The notes under the pieces: model-generated | The model's database searches: none | Seen by the model: only the letters and a program-made list of their open reading frames with translations | What the model was told of the DNA's origin: nothing | Made by a program: the position numbers and the translations under genes | In this document: piece by piece, positions 47,449 through 59,145 of the stretch | How positions within the stretch are numbered: position 1 is the first letter of the stretch | Layout of the letters: each line of letters opens with the position of its first letter | DNA from: Macrolepiota albuminosa | Taxonomy: Eukaryota; Basidiomycota; Agaricomycetes; Agaricales; Agaricaceae | Assembly: GCA_027475525.1 (NCBI GenBank) | Contig: JAMWFC010000107.1 | Span: forward strand, 390,992 to 454,991 | Length of the DNA stretch: 64,000 nucleotides | Reading direction: 5' to 3'

Positions 47449-48310
47449 AGTGGTTCAGTAGAATATTTGTTTATTGATATTCAATATTGTGTACAGCGGT
47501 GGGTTCTACTCCCTCTACTCCACCTTAACGGGGTCTAATGGTGTGTTTTTATATGGGTGCATTTTTGCTCTACATGTACATCGTACTGATCTGTAGTAAG
47601 CACCTGTGGTAGTTGATCCGACCCACTCAATTTTCAGTATTGTGTGGAGTGGCAGGTTTTACTCCCCTAGTCCACCTTAATGACATATAATGGTGTCTTT
47701 TTATACTGCTGCATTTTTGCACTACATGTACACTGTACTGACCCTAGTCCACCTTAATGACATATAATGGTGTCTTTTTATACTGCTGCATTTTTGCACT
47801 ACATGTACACTGTACTGATTTCTGGTAAGGATCTGTGGTCCAATGGAATATTGATACATTGATATTTCATATTGTGCACAAGAGGTGGGTTTAAATCCCA
47901 CTAGTGCACATTAGACATGACATAACTTCATTTTACTAATTGTTATTTACTACACAGTATGATAAACAAAGTAAGGTTGTAATTTTTTACAACATCCTGT
48001 GGTCTAGCAAAATATTGTCAGTCTATATTCTTTCTACTGCACAATTCAAGAGTTCAAGTCCCCCTTGTGTAATCGTTGAATAGTGTGTGGTTTTTTGCAT
48101 TCATGAGAGTGGCATAACGGAATAAAACAATGGGACAGTTAATCTTAGTAGACCTAAGTCCTGTCCAAACTAATTGAAATGTCTGTAGTAAAGTGCTGTA
48201 GCCTAGTACACAATACTAGAGTGATATTTATGTATAATCCACAGAATGTCCTGTGGTCTAGCAGAATATTGTCAGTTTATGTTCCTTCTAGTGCACAACT
48301 GGAGGTAACG
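47449..48310 (+). repeat. Array of tRNA-like modules, left side
   Basis: Modules start near 47449, 47603, 47832, 48000 and 48250. Each has an A-box-like TGGTNNAGTGG/TGGTCCAATGG, an AATATT shortly after, and (except the truncated last) a B-box-like GGTTCNANTCC about 60 nt downstream. Spacers share TTTTTGC(A/T)CTACATGTACA. Looks like a tandem tRNA-derived SINE-like array. An exact 77-bp duplication (47665-47818) lies inside. Confidence 0.55.
47665..47818. repeat. Exact 77-bp tandem duplication (9 of 13)
   Basis: 47665-47741 equals 47742-47818, with mismatches directly outside. Confidence 0.95.
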
Positions 48311-48416
48311 GATCAAACGGATTTATAATGGATTCATCAGCGGCACAACGGGACGGTTAATCTTGACGAAAAATAACCAACGGAAAAGCCAAGAATTATA
48401 GTAACTAAGGATTAAA

Positions 48417-50575
48417 TTACTCGTCCGATGTGTATTCCTCCTCTTCATTAGATTCATGTAATGCATCTGAATAGAACCAATCCTCATCAAGCAGGTAGTC
48501 TGCTGTCAAAAATGCAAAGTTGTCCGGTGTATATGGCCCCTGAGGTCTGGGAAGTGTGATGTCTTCATAGTTCGCTATCAGGCCTGACAATGAAGATGGT
48601 GAGGGTGACTCTGACATATCAACAGACACATCATCAGTACGACCAGCTTGATTGAAAGGGCCAATGGGCCTACATTGACCATGTTTTGCTCTAGCGCAAA
48701 ATTCTTGTTCTGTTGAAATAAATTAACTATGATTACCAGTGCCAAATTATACTCACGTTGTTGATACAATTCGTTAATTCTTCTCTGATCCTCACATCAA
48801 GTCATACGTGTCTCATATTCCTCCCACTCCTGGACATTGTTACCAGTAGGCAGGGTTGGAGAAGGAGATTGTTGGAAGGGGGAAGATGGGATTTGAAGAG
48901 CTGTTACATCAAAAAGCGGTGGAAGATTTTCTTCGTCATCGGCTGCCATGCCTCCATCCGTCTCTTCTGCCGTCACAAGAAATAGTGGCGGAAGGTTTTC
49001 TTCGTCCTCGGTTGCCATACGTCCGCCACTCTGGACTTCTGTTTGTCCACCGTCACCGGCTGCCACAGTCTCCATTGCTGTTAGTCCTTCTGCTCCTTTA
49101 CCAACAATGAATAGAGGTGGCAAAGAATTGTCATCCATCTCCTCTTCTGCAGGAATGAACAAAGGAGGCAAAGAATCCTCTTCCATCTCCTCTTCCGCAG
49201 GAATGAACAATCCGTCTCCTCTTCTGCAGGAATGAACAAAGGAGGCAAAGAATCCTCTTCCATCTCCTCTTCCGCAGGAATGAACAAAGGTGGCAAAGAT
49301 TCGTCTTCCGTCTCCTCTTCCGCAGGAATGAACAAAGGAGGGATACCCTCTAAGTCAGGGTCACTAATGGATGGATTAGAGATATCCACCTGGTCATCGT
49401 CAGTTTCCCCCAGCTCCCTGAATGTCCCACGGACATGAGCTGCTGGGGCGGAAGGAAGTTGGGATGCCGGTTGAACCACAACGCGAGAGTTTTCCATTGT
49501 AGGGCCATACACCAGTCCAGGTTTACTCTGACTGTAGAGGTGGTGGAATGGATGTTGTGCATTCGAGGGTTCGATATGTGTCAAGGATGGCCATTGGGGA
49601 GAGTCGACATCAGGAGGTGGTGGAATGGATGTTGTGCATTCGAGGGTTCGATATGTGTCAAGGATGGCCATTGGGGAGAGTCGACATCAGGGAGAGTGGT
49701 AAGATGGGCCATGGAGAGGCAGTCTTGAGGATCAGGCTGCTCACCATCAATACTGTTGGTATGGGACTCGATGCCTGTCAATTGGCCTGTCTGAGCAGGA
49801 TCCACGGACCTGGCAACGGAACTGACAACGGAAGCAGCCACAGACTTGCTGCCAGCAAACAGGCGGATCATATCGTTGGCTGTTGGCACATGTTCCGTCC
49901 TATCCAGCGACCGCCACTTGTCTAGGGCTAGAAGCGTCCGCTGGTGGCCCCTGGTGGATCCGCTACCTGCAAACACATGGAGCAAATCGTCTGGTGCTGG
50001 GATGGACACCAATCCATCGGATGGCAATGTCATGGGCGGCTGGCGGTTGCATGCCAAGAAGCTTTCAAGAGAGTGGAAGCCTTGCTGATGTACAAGAAGG
50101 CAATGCTCCAGCGTTTCATTGCTTAAGACCTGAACATCCTCTCGGCCAATGTGGTTCCACCAATCACAGCCATACAGATTCCTGATAAGACCTTGACAGC
50201 CATCAACAAACTCCAGAATCTCTGTGGGCAAAGTTTGCTGATTTTGGAGAGGGAAAAATCGGCTCATGCTTTTGATAATGTCTGGGATATTGCAGACCAC
50301 ATTATTCAGTGATGCAGCCCCCAGATATGACAATACAAAGTTCTATGGCACACAGTCAGATCCTAATATATTTACACATTTTGAAGTTATCTTACCAACT
50401 CCTTGTCTAGATGCTGGATAATCCATGCCTCTTCCGCTTCAAGACTTGGCACAAGATTGCCAAATATGGAAAGTGCTGCAATGAGGCATGACTCGATGTA
50501 GTCAACAACCTCTTGCAAATTTTCTAGTACAGTAGCTTGGGACATGACATTGTGTGGTACAGAGGTAGACGCCAT
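48417..50575 (-). pseudogene. Acidic LPPLF-repeat accessory protein of KDZ element
   Basis: Exon 1 from 50575 (MASTSVPHNVMSQATVL...LEAEEAWIIQHLDKEL), intron 50343-50395 (GTAAGA donor, CTGAC branch), then a long exon. Its globular-looking part includes IKSMSRFFPLQNQQTL, GCDWWNHIGRED and DDLLHVFAGSGSTRGHQ (49750-50340). It is followed by at least seven acidic repeats of the form (D/E)-x-LPPLF-IPAEEE (48900-49370). A last intron (48710-48756) leads to FCARAKHGQCRPIGPFNQAG and an acidic C-terminus at 48417. The repeats contain a small frameshift (about 49210), the exact 77-bp duplication at 49537-49690, and a TGA before CEDQRRINELYQQ. No known domain recognised; acidity and linear motifs suggest a partner-binding or activation role (inference). 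Convergent in strand with the transposase. Confidence 0.62.
49537..49690. repeat. Exact 77-bp tandem duplication (10 of 13)
   Basis: 49537-49613 equals 49614-49690. It splits the accessory gene: the protein on either side (DSPQWPSLTHIEPS...HPFHHL) is repeated with a frame change. Confidence 0.94.
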
Positions 50576-50734
50576 TGCACTCTTGCTTGTAGAAGCGGAT
50601 ACTGCTATGTATCAGATTTTTGTGCCTTGTAAACAAAAGTGATTTTCAACAATTCCATTGCACGTGACTGTCACAAATCCGTTCTGATCATCTGCTGATG
50701 GCAGCAAGCTGCATCCATCAGTTCAATCCATCTC

Positions 50735-50850
50735 TGAATCCATCACATCAATCCGTCTCTGCATCCGTCACATCAATTGGTCTCTGCATCCATCACATCA
50801 ATCGGTCTCTGCATCCATCATATCAATCCGTCTCTGCATCCATCATTTTC
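50735..50850. repeat. About 25-bp minisatellite
   Basis: Four to five copies of CATCACATCAATC(C/G)GTCTCTG between the accessory gene and the transposase 3' end. Confidence 0.85.
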
Positions 50851-50932
50851 ACAGCAGATCTCTTGCAGTTTGGGAGGGAATAAAATCAGGAAGCACCCGC
50901 CTAAATTTATCAATTGCCATCGAGGCCAATTC

Positions 50933-53900
50933 TTACCACATGGCCACCTTTTTGTGGGCATATGACTGGAGACCTCTTTTCTTCACTGACATACCACGCT
51001 TCAACCAAATATCTGCCTGGTTGAAGAAATACCAAACTGTCCACTCCATTTCACTCGTGACAAGCTGACATTCCTCTGTCCATCTGTTGCGTTGTGCTCT
51101 AGCACGTAGATAACGAACACGATTAACTGAAGAGATATGTTCACGAACGGATGTAATGATAATGGAAATGTTAACAAGAGGACTCACATTCAGAAATAGT
51201 TGCAGATTCATTTTCTGCATCAGAATTAGAGTGCCATATCCAAGATACCTTGATCCTTGATGAACCAGGAATGTTGGGATCTCGTATAGCTGTGCTTGCA
51301 TTCAAATCCACTTTCTGTAGAACTGGATACTTTCTCTGAATGCTGGGGTCCGATCTCAGTTGCAGCAGAGCACTGCGGCATCGTGCATAGGCATGAGCCT
51401 TCACCAGGATTGAGGCCTGGATTCTTTGAAGAGATGCATGAGCTCAAGTTTTCACATTCTTGCTTGGGGCGACCCAGACGACGTGAGAATATAGGAATGA
51501 TTTCTCTGCAATGAATTCCCGAAGGGCTTGCAGGAGCCTTTCAATTTGAATCAAGCACAGATTGCGCTCTATCATTGTTAATGGTGAGACATTACCCATG
51601 ATCATAGATGGGAAGGAGATTTCAAAATCTTCTGGAACAACTACATCCATTGGTTCAAGGTTATCCACCGGCGGTACCAGCAGATCCACTGGTTGTCTAT
51701 CTTCTGCCATTTCATTGTTGTCAAAGGCTCTGGGAACTTCATCCGGTTCCAGGGGGGCAGTCTGCCTTCCACCAGCAATAAACCTGCTCCTGTCCTGAGA
51801 AGCAGCAAGGACATTGAGTCGAACCCTTAATAGTTCTCTTTCCGCCTTGACCTTTTGCTGATCATCATTGCTTGCATGCCAATTCAAACGGCGAACCTGG
51901 TCCTGAATTGCAATTCTGAGCTTCCAATTAGTGAAATAGGTTGGGCCATCAGCAATACACCTTACTGCTGCTCCTCAATGTCAAGGGCAAGTTGAATCCA
52001 GAAGGAATGAATATCCATCGCTGCAACATCTGTTGAGTGGTTTCCACTGTCTGCTGCCATTCGGTCTTCACTTGCACTATTGAAGGTCATTGTACGAGCT
52101 TTCAGAATATCCATTGCTTTACGGTTTCCCTCCTCTCTGAGCCTTTCTGCCATAGCTATTCCGGCTTCCCAGCTTGTTAGTAAATCCGTTGATATTCTGA
52201 CGGATCACTCGGTGAAATATTGAATGGCTGCATCTCTCATCTCAACAGCAGTCCTGTACTTTTGACATAGGAATGGAACCATGTCAAGCAGCTTCTTCCA
52301 GTTTGAGTCACACATGTGATCATCATGTGCCAAGGTAGCCGTACGGGCCATCTGTGAGACTTCATTTAGTGTAGACCAGAGACTTTCAATTATCTCCCCA
52401 GCCAAATGACCGGCCCCAGGAATGAAGGACGGGGCAAAGCAGAAAAAACAATCCTCCTTATGCCCATGGACATGAAGAAGTCCTATTGCAAAGTCCATGA
52501 GTAGATTATTTGGCAGGACTTCTCCGGCCTCGGCAAGCCGTTCAGAAAATTTGACACACTACTGGCATGCTATGTCATATACCAGTAGGAGACGCTGAAT
52601 CCCATCCATGTTGGTCGTCTTAACTGCCTGTGTGATGGAAAAGTCTGTGTAAACCTGGCCTTCACCACGGGTCAAGTTTGTTACACTATTAGGAGCAAAG
52701 CAGCCGTGCCATGTACATGCCGTTGCAACAATACCAGTAATGTTGCATGACTTGTTCATCATCAGGGCCTTTTCAATAGCTTTGAATGTGTTTTCACAAG
52801 TGGCTCCCTAGACAGATGGAGGTCCAGCAGACGGCCGATGGACAGGATTGAATTGATGAGCGGATGGCAGACAGGTAGAGTTAAAGAATGTCACTCACCG
52901 TTGGCTGTTCCTTTGCGCGCTTGAGATAGTGGGTGAGCTCATCCCTCCTGGCCATCATACCACCACCTTCTGAATGCCATACATCATGAGCAGGATTAGA
53001 ATGTCGGACGTGATCCGCCTTGAAGTTGCCATCCATCATTAAAGAAAGATTGAACTTCCACTGGACGGGATCTTCTTCCCAGTTGGATGGAAGATTGACT
53101 TCTGGTTGGGGACAAGTTGGACAGAATATTGCAAGTTCACCACGGTCTGGCGCCATGGGATGCCTCAATTCATCATGGCCGAAGCCTGCCCACTTCAACT
53201 TCTTCAGCCACCGCCATGAACGAGAAAGTCGTCGTAGCTCGCGGTAAAGGTTATCCACCTCACCAGAAGATGCAATCGGGGAAGTTATTCTTGCAATTTT
53301 CTGCCAGTACTGGTAGGCGGATGCTTTGCACTCTAGATTTGTCAGACGGAAGTTGTTCAGCACAGCCGTTGTAAAATATGTTTGTGTCCGATCAAATGTA
53401 CTGGAGACCAGCTGCGAGCGGATGGTATCCTCCACCAAGACATCCATCCCAGAACACTCACATGAAATGACAGTGATGTAGTGTACTCCAGTTGTGTGAA
53501 CAATCTGTTGTATTGGATTCCCAAAGCAATCATATCTGTCCATACGGAACCGATGTAGTGTACTCCAGTTGTGTGAACAATCTGTTGTATTGGATTCCCA
53601 AAGCAATCATATCTGTCCATACGGAACCCATTCGTGGCTGGCCAATCTTCTGGAATATCTTCTATTGGCACATTATTCTCTGGGTCCTGTTGCTCTTCCT
53701 CTTCCATGATTTGATCAAGGCTGGCATCCTGAAGTCTGCTCAGGAAATCTGAAGTCATGGATGGATGCGCTGCCAGATGTCCCGGATCGCTATCCGCTGA
53801 TGGAAGTTCAACATCCAGTTGATATTCGAGTCGTAGAAACTCTTGCTCCTGAATGTCCTTTTTCTGCTTGTGGTCCTCAAGAGCCCTGACCCTGACCTTC

Positions 53901-54552
53901 CCTTGATGACAGTTTGCATGCAATGAATTGTGTTGGATATAGAAATACCCTCCAGTATCTGACATATTCATTGGTTGGAAATACCTACCATTCCATACTT
54001 CAGGTCGGTGAAACGGGTTGGAGTCGTGCATGTGGCAGAAACATCCACGACAGAATATTCTTGACCCAACGCAATCACGGCATCACCATCATGCGAGGTA
54101 ATGGTCAGGACAAGCAAGGCAATCAGTAACGTCATCCACTGATTCATGACCAAGCAATCCATTGAGCAACTGTGGAACATGGTTGATGAAGTCATTAAGA
54201 TAATCTGCCTGTGTCTATGTATGAACTTGAATAATTCGCTCTCAATAATAGCATACATTCAAATCACCTTTACATGCCTTATGGATACGGGCATTGTATC
54301 ATCTACATCATCTACCGTTGGATTATTGTCCAAGTGTGCAAAGTTATCATCATCTGCAAATGCCGCAGGTGGTGCACCAGTTACAATGGGAATGGGACCC
54401 AGTGGTAGCCGTTGTGTTATGAGGACTGGCAACCCTCGTGTGTTCTGAGTGAGTTGTGTCCTTTCCTCAGCAAACGGGATGAGGTCCCTTTGTCTGATGA
54501 CTGTTGTTTTTGGTCGCTTGCGTTTCTTTAGAGAGTTCAGGTTCATGATCAA
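50933..54552 (-). pseudogene. KDZ (Kyakuja-Dileera-Zisupton) transposase
   Basis: Minus strand. Basic N-terminus (MIMNLNSLKKRKRPKT). A Cys-rich cluster CLACPDH..WWCRDC..FCRGC followed by NPFHRPEVWNGRYFQP (53960-54130) matches the CxC-type finger of KDZ proteins. An acidic linker is followed by CPTCPQPEVNLP and MMDGNFKADH (53000-53110), GIVATACTWHGCFAPNS and LLLVYDIACQ (52560-52740), and GLLHVHGHKEDCF with GAGHLAGEIIESLW (52370-52495), giving the expected acidic residues of the transposase core. The C-terminus has IEKSFLYSHVV-like and IPGSSRIKVSWIWHS, an intron, then VRYLRARAQRNRWTEECQLV to the stop at 50933. Frames are interrupted by introns, an exact 77-bp duplication (53475-53628) and other breaks. 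Disregarding the duplication, HTTGVHYI runs on into TVISCECSGMD in one frame. Family call is firm; activity unknown. Confidence 0.87.
53475..53628. repeat. Exact 77-bp tandem duplication (11 of 13)
   Basis: 53475-53551 equals 53552-53628. It falls inside the transposase and causes a frameshift. Confidence 0.95.
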
Positions 54553-55597
54553 AATATCTATGGCCAGGACCTAGCCATTGTATGGGATATTTAATGAGAC
54601 CGCTCATCGATATCAGCAATATGCCCCAATTTGGACAGGCCAGATACCAGCAGACAGCGGACCCTATCCATCGAAGACAAATGGACACTGAACGGAAAAT
54701 CTATATTTTATCATGTGATCCTTCAGTTGAGAACTGTGTGGTTGCAGAAAATTATATTGTCTACAAACATGAACCAATATTTTTACCGAAGAAAAGACGA
54801 GTGGAACCGATCAACCACCTGAACCAATATTTTCACCGAAGAAAAGACGAGTGGAACCGATATTTACAGCAGAAGAAAGATCTATCTTTGAACCATACAA
54901 GGAACTCTACCGCTTCTCAACTACTCCTCAAGCTCGGACTGCTATCTTGAAGGATAAAATTCTAACGGATATCTTCAACTACTGGGCCACTAAGGGGACA
55001 GAGCCAAAGACAGGGGAAGAGTGGGCAGAGAGAATCAAAGTAGGTACAGCAACAAATTGCAAAGAACTAGACATCATTTGCTTGAATAGAAGGTTGTCCA
55101 GTATATCAAGAATTGCTGGCGCCCTTATTACCAGCATAAAGATCCAAAGGTGCTCCTGAAAACTTCACTGCGAGATGTTGTCCAGCAGACAATGGCAAAG
55201 GAGATAAACGAGGAGATCCAGAACTTGTTGAGGGGTAAGGATCACAACGCCTCGGGATTGGATGCATTTGCACAATATAATGTGGCTGTCAAATATGTTA
55301 TGCATCAACTCACACCGCAGGAGGAAAGTCGTTTATGGAAGATGGCGGCAGAATGAAGCAAAAAAGGAAATCCACCAGAAATTCAGTGCAAGTTGGTACT
55401 CCTTCCGTCCCCCATCCGTCCTCTATTCATTGTACATCCATCCACTTGATTCCACTTTCTAATTGTTGTCTCTCCAGGAAGGCCCGAAAGCACAGTTTGA
55501 AGCATGTGGACGATGCAGATGTGCTTCGATTTAGAGAGATGGGCATGTTGAGTTGGACTGTTGTTAGTTGGTATGCAGATGAAGGCATGACTATTAG

Positions 55598-55751
55598 AAT
55601 GTATGTGGTGCCATCATTCTTTAAACAATTTTGACACCAATTATAGTCATAACAATATGTCATACTTGACCCATAATGTATGTGGTGCCATCATTCTTTA
55701 AACAATTTTGACACCAATTATAGTCATAACAATATGTCATACTTGACCCAT
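55598..55751. repeat. Exact 77-bp tandem duplication (12 of 13)
   Basis: 55598-55674 equals 55675-55751. It spans a splice donor and most of intron 3 of the accessory gene. Confidence 0.95.
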
Positions 55752-56233
55752 GCTAACGATCCAGGACCAAATATATTTCAAACTCGGGCAGAATTGGAAA
55801 TGCTTGTCTGGGACTATCTAAATACTCATTACAGTGAATCCTAGTTTTCTCCACCTTTGCTCATCATCTGATCACTCTGTCAGAAATTGTGTCTGGTTAC
55901 CGGTATGAATCTGCTCCTTACAAGGCAGTGAGGACCAATGATCAGCAATTCATACATTCAAGGTATCTTCCAGAGGGTCTGATATTCCAAGATCCTCATA
56001 ATCTTGGTCAGCCTGAGCTATTGCATCTGCTGAACTTCTGGAGAGACCGTCAAGGACAGTATGGATCCGGTGACACCTTCCGCTGGACGGTTTATCTCAA
56101 CCGTCACAAGCAGCCAGTAGCTGCCGAGTACGGCACCCGAGCTGATCGTGAAAAAAATGCGGCAGCAGCAGCAGCACGTAAGGCTACACGCAAAAATGGA
56201 GGGAAAAATCGGAAACAGAGGCCAACACCATCA

Positions 56234-56389
56234 GCGGTAGTCAATGGCAACAGTAGGACCATTGCTAATGATGGAGCCGCTGATGGCAGATCCGCTTTAG
56301 TCACCGGATCTGCGGTAGTCGATGGCAACAGTAGGACCATTGCTAATGATGGAGCCGCTGATGGCAGATCCGCTTTAGTCACCGGATCT
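56234..56389 (+). repeat. 78-bp in-frame duplication in accessory gene
   Basis: 56234-56311 and 56312-56389 differ at one base (GTCAATGG versus GTCGATGG). Period 78 = 26 codons, so the peptide NSRTIANDGAADGRSALVTG occurs twice in frame. Unlike the 77-bp cases it is imperfect and keeps frame, so it is a real duplication. Confidence 0.93.
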
Positions 56390-57115
56390 GCAGCCAACTT
56401 GGAGTGGCAACTGGGGCCTACACTTCCCCTGTCACCTAGCGTACCACACACACCACTGCCTGACTTACAGGAGGAACCTCCTGTCTTGCGCTCACCGCAC
56501 ACTCCCCAGCCTCAGCGCCACAACAGATCCACGGTTCACAACGAATCCCGACCAAATGTATCAGCTTCCGCTCACGACGAGTCCGCTCTCGACGAATCCG
56601 TTCATGACGGATGTGTTGATGATACAGCAGTGGTAGATGCTACTACCATCCACCTCTTACAACAAAGAGGATGGAGCCATCCAGACCCTCCAATTAATGG
56701 CCCTAGTGATGGTTCCCCTAGATATAGAGTGTCAAGAAGGGTGCTCGACATTCTTCAAGATGAGGACAATGACCAATTTGAAGGTGAGGGAAGGCCGGCA
56801 TTACAAAACCAAAAGAAGTGCAAGGCATTGCCTAACCAATTGTCAACAAATTCCAAGCGACCCCGCAAGTCTCAAGCACAAATGCTACAGGAAGATGCAG
56901 CTCGATACATTGATATGTCTACACCAGCAAAAAGGAGTAGCAGCCGCACTAAGGTCATTCGACCAGTCCACTGTCATTGATGTGGGGAAGGGGGAAATGT
57001 TACATTACATTTTTGTAAACTATAGTCTTACAAAAATGTAGCAATGTCTGCAATGTCTATCATAATGAAAAAAAAATTGTACAATAACAAACCGTCCATC
57101 TTAAACCGTCCATCT

Positions 57116-58952
57116 TCACTTGTCTTCTGTTGCCTTCCGTCTCTCAGTAAGCCGACTGGATGATCGGGTCCGTTGCATCGGCGGCTGACTACTTCGGGAG
57201 TTGCTGCAAGCCCATCCCCTTGGGCCAGGGAGAGGGTCCTCAGCAGGTTCGTGCGGGAGACGTCCCTGAGAATGTCTGTTGAAGCAGGGACGGAGCGACG
57301 GTGAGAGCGAATAAGTCAGCGGCGTGATGGGATTGGTTAGTGGTGAGGGCAGAGGTGTTACCAGTGGGAACAGATATGTCAGCAGTGGCAGGGGATTGGT
57401 CAGCGATGGGGTCAGGAGTGGTTTCTTCCTCTTCAACGATGGGTCCAAGTCCACTGTGCCCTGTTGGATGCACTGCCACATCATCCTGAGCTGATGGACT
57501 GGAGGGATGGGTAGAGATGTGAAGTTGATTCTGCAAAGTGTCAACCACACCCCAAATATTGCGGATCTGCTCTTCCGTCTGACAGATCTGTCTGGCATGG
57601 TCTTCAAGTGTCTCATCCGCAAGAGAAACATTTGTTTGCAGGGTTTCTATGCGGCCACCGAGCATGTTGACCTGAGTCTGGTAGCAATGGAAGAAGTCCT
57701 CAATATGCGGTAACCAGCTCACCTCAGCTGTGACAAACCTGTCCCGCACCTGCTCCCCAACATTCTGCAATGCTTCCTGGAACCCATTCTCCATCCTGTC
57801 CAAACAGCTCTCCACCCCTGCCATTACACCAGCCACAATGTCCTCACTGTGACTAGACTCCATTTCCCACTCCTTGCCCTTTCCCTTGACCGGAAGAGGA
57901 TCCGCTGGGCGGTTGGAGGTCGACAGTTGGGATGGACGGACAGACGGTTTTGATGGTCCCGTGATTGGACTGGCTGGTTCATCTGCTAACTATTGGTTAG
58001 CTATTTGAGCAGGAAAACAGTTTCATACCGTCATCACTTTCGATAGTCGTCACTGACTTCTTTCTCAGTGGTTTTTTCCCCTTTCCCTTGTTGCTGGGCT
58101 TGACGGTTTTCTTGACAATTGTTAGGCTGCATGTTCATTTGCGAATGAGCTGGCAGGGATTGCATGCGGTGCTGCCCTTTGTCCTGACACACTGTAGCCG
58201 CTTACTTGCGCAATATTGGCAAGGGGGGTTGAGGTGCTGTCCTCAGATACCTGCCCAACAGCATCCCTCCAGTAATTTCCCCCTTTGGTATTCTGCCCTC
58301 TTGTTCTTCCTCTTCCTCTTCCTCTTCATCCTCGTCCTCATCCTCATCCTCCTGCTCCTTCTGTCGACGATAGGTACCAGGAGGAGGTTGACCAATATAG
58401 GTCACCCGTTTTGGCTTCTTGGGATTTGGCAACGGACCAGACAAATCTCCTGCCGCTGGAGGACTCAGTTGTTTTCTCTTCTTCAGAATCGGTGATGGAC
58501 CAGATGAATCTCCTGCTGCTGGCCTATGACCTATCCGGTCTTCTTGTGCCGGTGCCGTTGACAGACCGGCCTCAGTTGACAGATCAGGTCATTCTTTGCC
58601 CCCACTTGGTTCTTCCCCCCTTCTGCTCCTCTGAGTCCATTTCTTCGCAGCATCCTTCAACCGCCTGGTCATATCCTCATCAGAAAGCTTGCTCTGGAGT
58701 AGCAGGATAACTTCATTGATGAAACTTTTCTGGCATCAAGGAGGAGTTTCTTGTCATCCTTGACGTTCCTAACCATCAACCACATGTCAATCTACAGGAC
58801 AATTATTAGTGCATATCTATTAGGCAGGAGTGCTTGCATCTTACCAGGTCCTTCTGCTGTGCTTTGAGTTGTCGCAGGTCTCCTCTGAGAGCAAGGTATA
58901 ATACTTGAACATCCGCGTCAACAACCTGTTGGTGGAGTTCTTCATTAGACAT
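57116..58952 (-). pseudogene. Cys-rich, acidic, coiled-coil accessory gene of KDZ element
   Basis: Exon 1 from 58952 (MSNEELHQQVVDADVQVLYL...LKAQQKDL), intron 58792-58844 (GTAAGA donor, TGTAG end). Then IDMWLMVRNVKDDKKLLLD, a frameshift, a Pro/Lys linker and a Glu/Asp run (58300-58360). A zinc-type cluster CQYCASKRLQCVRT..ACNPCQ (58110-58185) and a Lys-rich stretch (KPSNKGKGKKPLRKKS) follow. After an intron (about 57988-58029) comes the coiled-coil part (GGRIETLQTNVSLADETLEDHARQICQ, about 57560-57670) and a basic end (SSRLTERRKATEDK, stop 57116). A DNA-binding or structural partner of the transposase is plausible from the Cys cluster and basic patch, but that is inference. Confidence 0.55.
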
Positions 58953-58959
58953 GATGGAT

Positions 58960-59145
58960 GGAGGATTAAAGAAATGGACGAGAACTTTACACGAAGCAAG
59001 TTCTGAAAATAGATATCATGTGACCCTGTTTAAATTACAAAAGAAGTTTGATTTATTGCTTGACAAATCTTACTTTGTTTATCTTACAGTTTAGTAAATA
59101 ACAATTAGCTAAGCAGGTCAAAAATTGCAAACATTTTAATGTTTA
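58960..59145. other. Spacer between core genes and right tRNA-like modules
   Basis: AT-rich; contains AGATATCATGTGACCCTGTTTAAATTA, which recurs in altered form near 59252-59280, so it belongs to the module spacer family. No gene. Confidence 0.4.

Larger units (their letters stand above)
44427..47626 (+). repeat. Left inverted arm of KDZ element (with two insertions)
   Basis: About 1.2 kb of arm sequence after removing the LTR insertions 44643-45602 and 46408-47356 and one 77-bp duplication. Rich in degenerate CTGTTGGCATCTG-type words and G/A-rich runs (46000-46400). Long open frames here (e.g. 45838-46191) are low-complexity by-products. Confidence 0.75.
54582..56980 (+). pseudogene. Multi-exon accessory gene of KDZ element, divergent from transposase
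   Basis: Start uncertain. Recognisable exons: EERSIFEPYKELYRFSTTPQ to WAERIK (54850-55039); intron 55040-55089; VVQYIKNCWRPYYQHKDPK to LTPQEESRLWKMAAE (55090-55355); a TGA where KKGNPPEIQ follows; intron 55392-55477; HVDDADVLRFREMGMLSWT; intron 55601-55764 (branch GCTAAC, swollen by a 77-bp duplication); NIFQTRAELEMLVWDYLN; intron 55834-55883; then a long last exon 55884-56980 with FIHSRYLPEGLIFQDPHNLG, a Lys/Arg-rich patch and a Ser/Pro/acidic tail. The SRYLPEG-x-x-QDP and WxRNxWRP-like motifs recall an uncharacterised Agaricomycete family; no catalytic motif. Function unknown. Only about 30 bp separate its first frame from the transposase start, so the pair may share a promoter. Confidence 0.6.

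Noticed and set aside
56234..56389. 78-bp duplication as a fourteenth assembly artefact
   Set aside because: Copies differ at one base, the period is 78 and the frame is kept; a genuine duplication.
48417..58952. TET/JBP dioxygenase, often linked to KDZ transposons
   Set aside because: No HxD...H dioxygenase signature found in any frame of the element.
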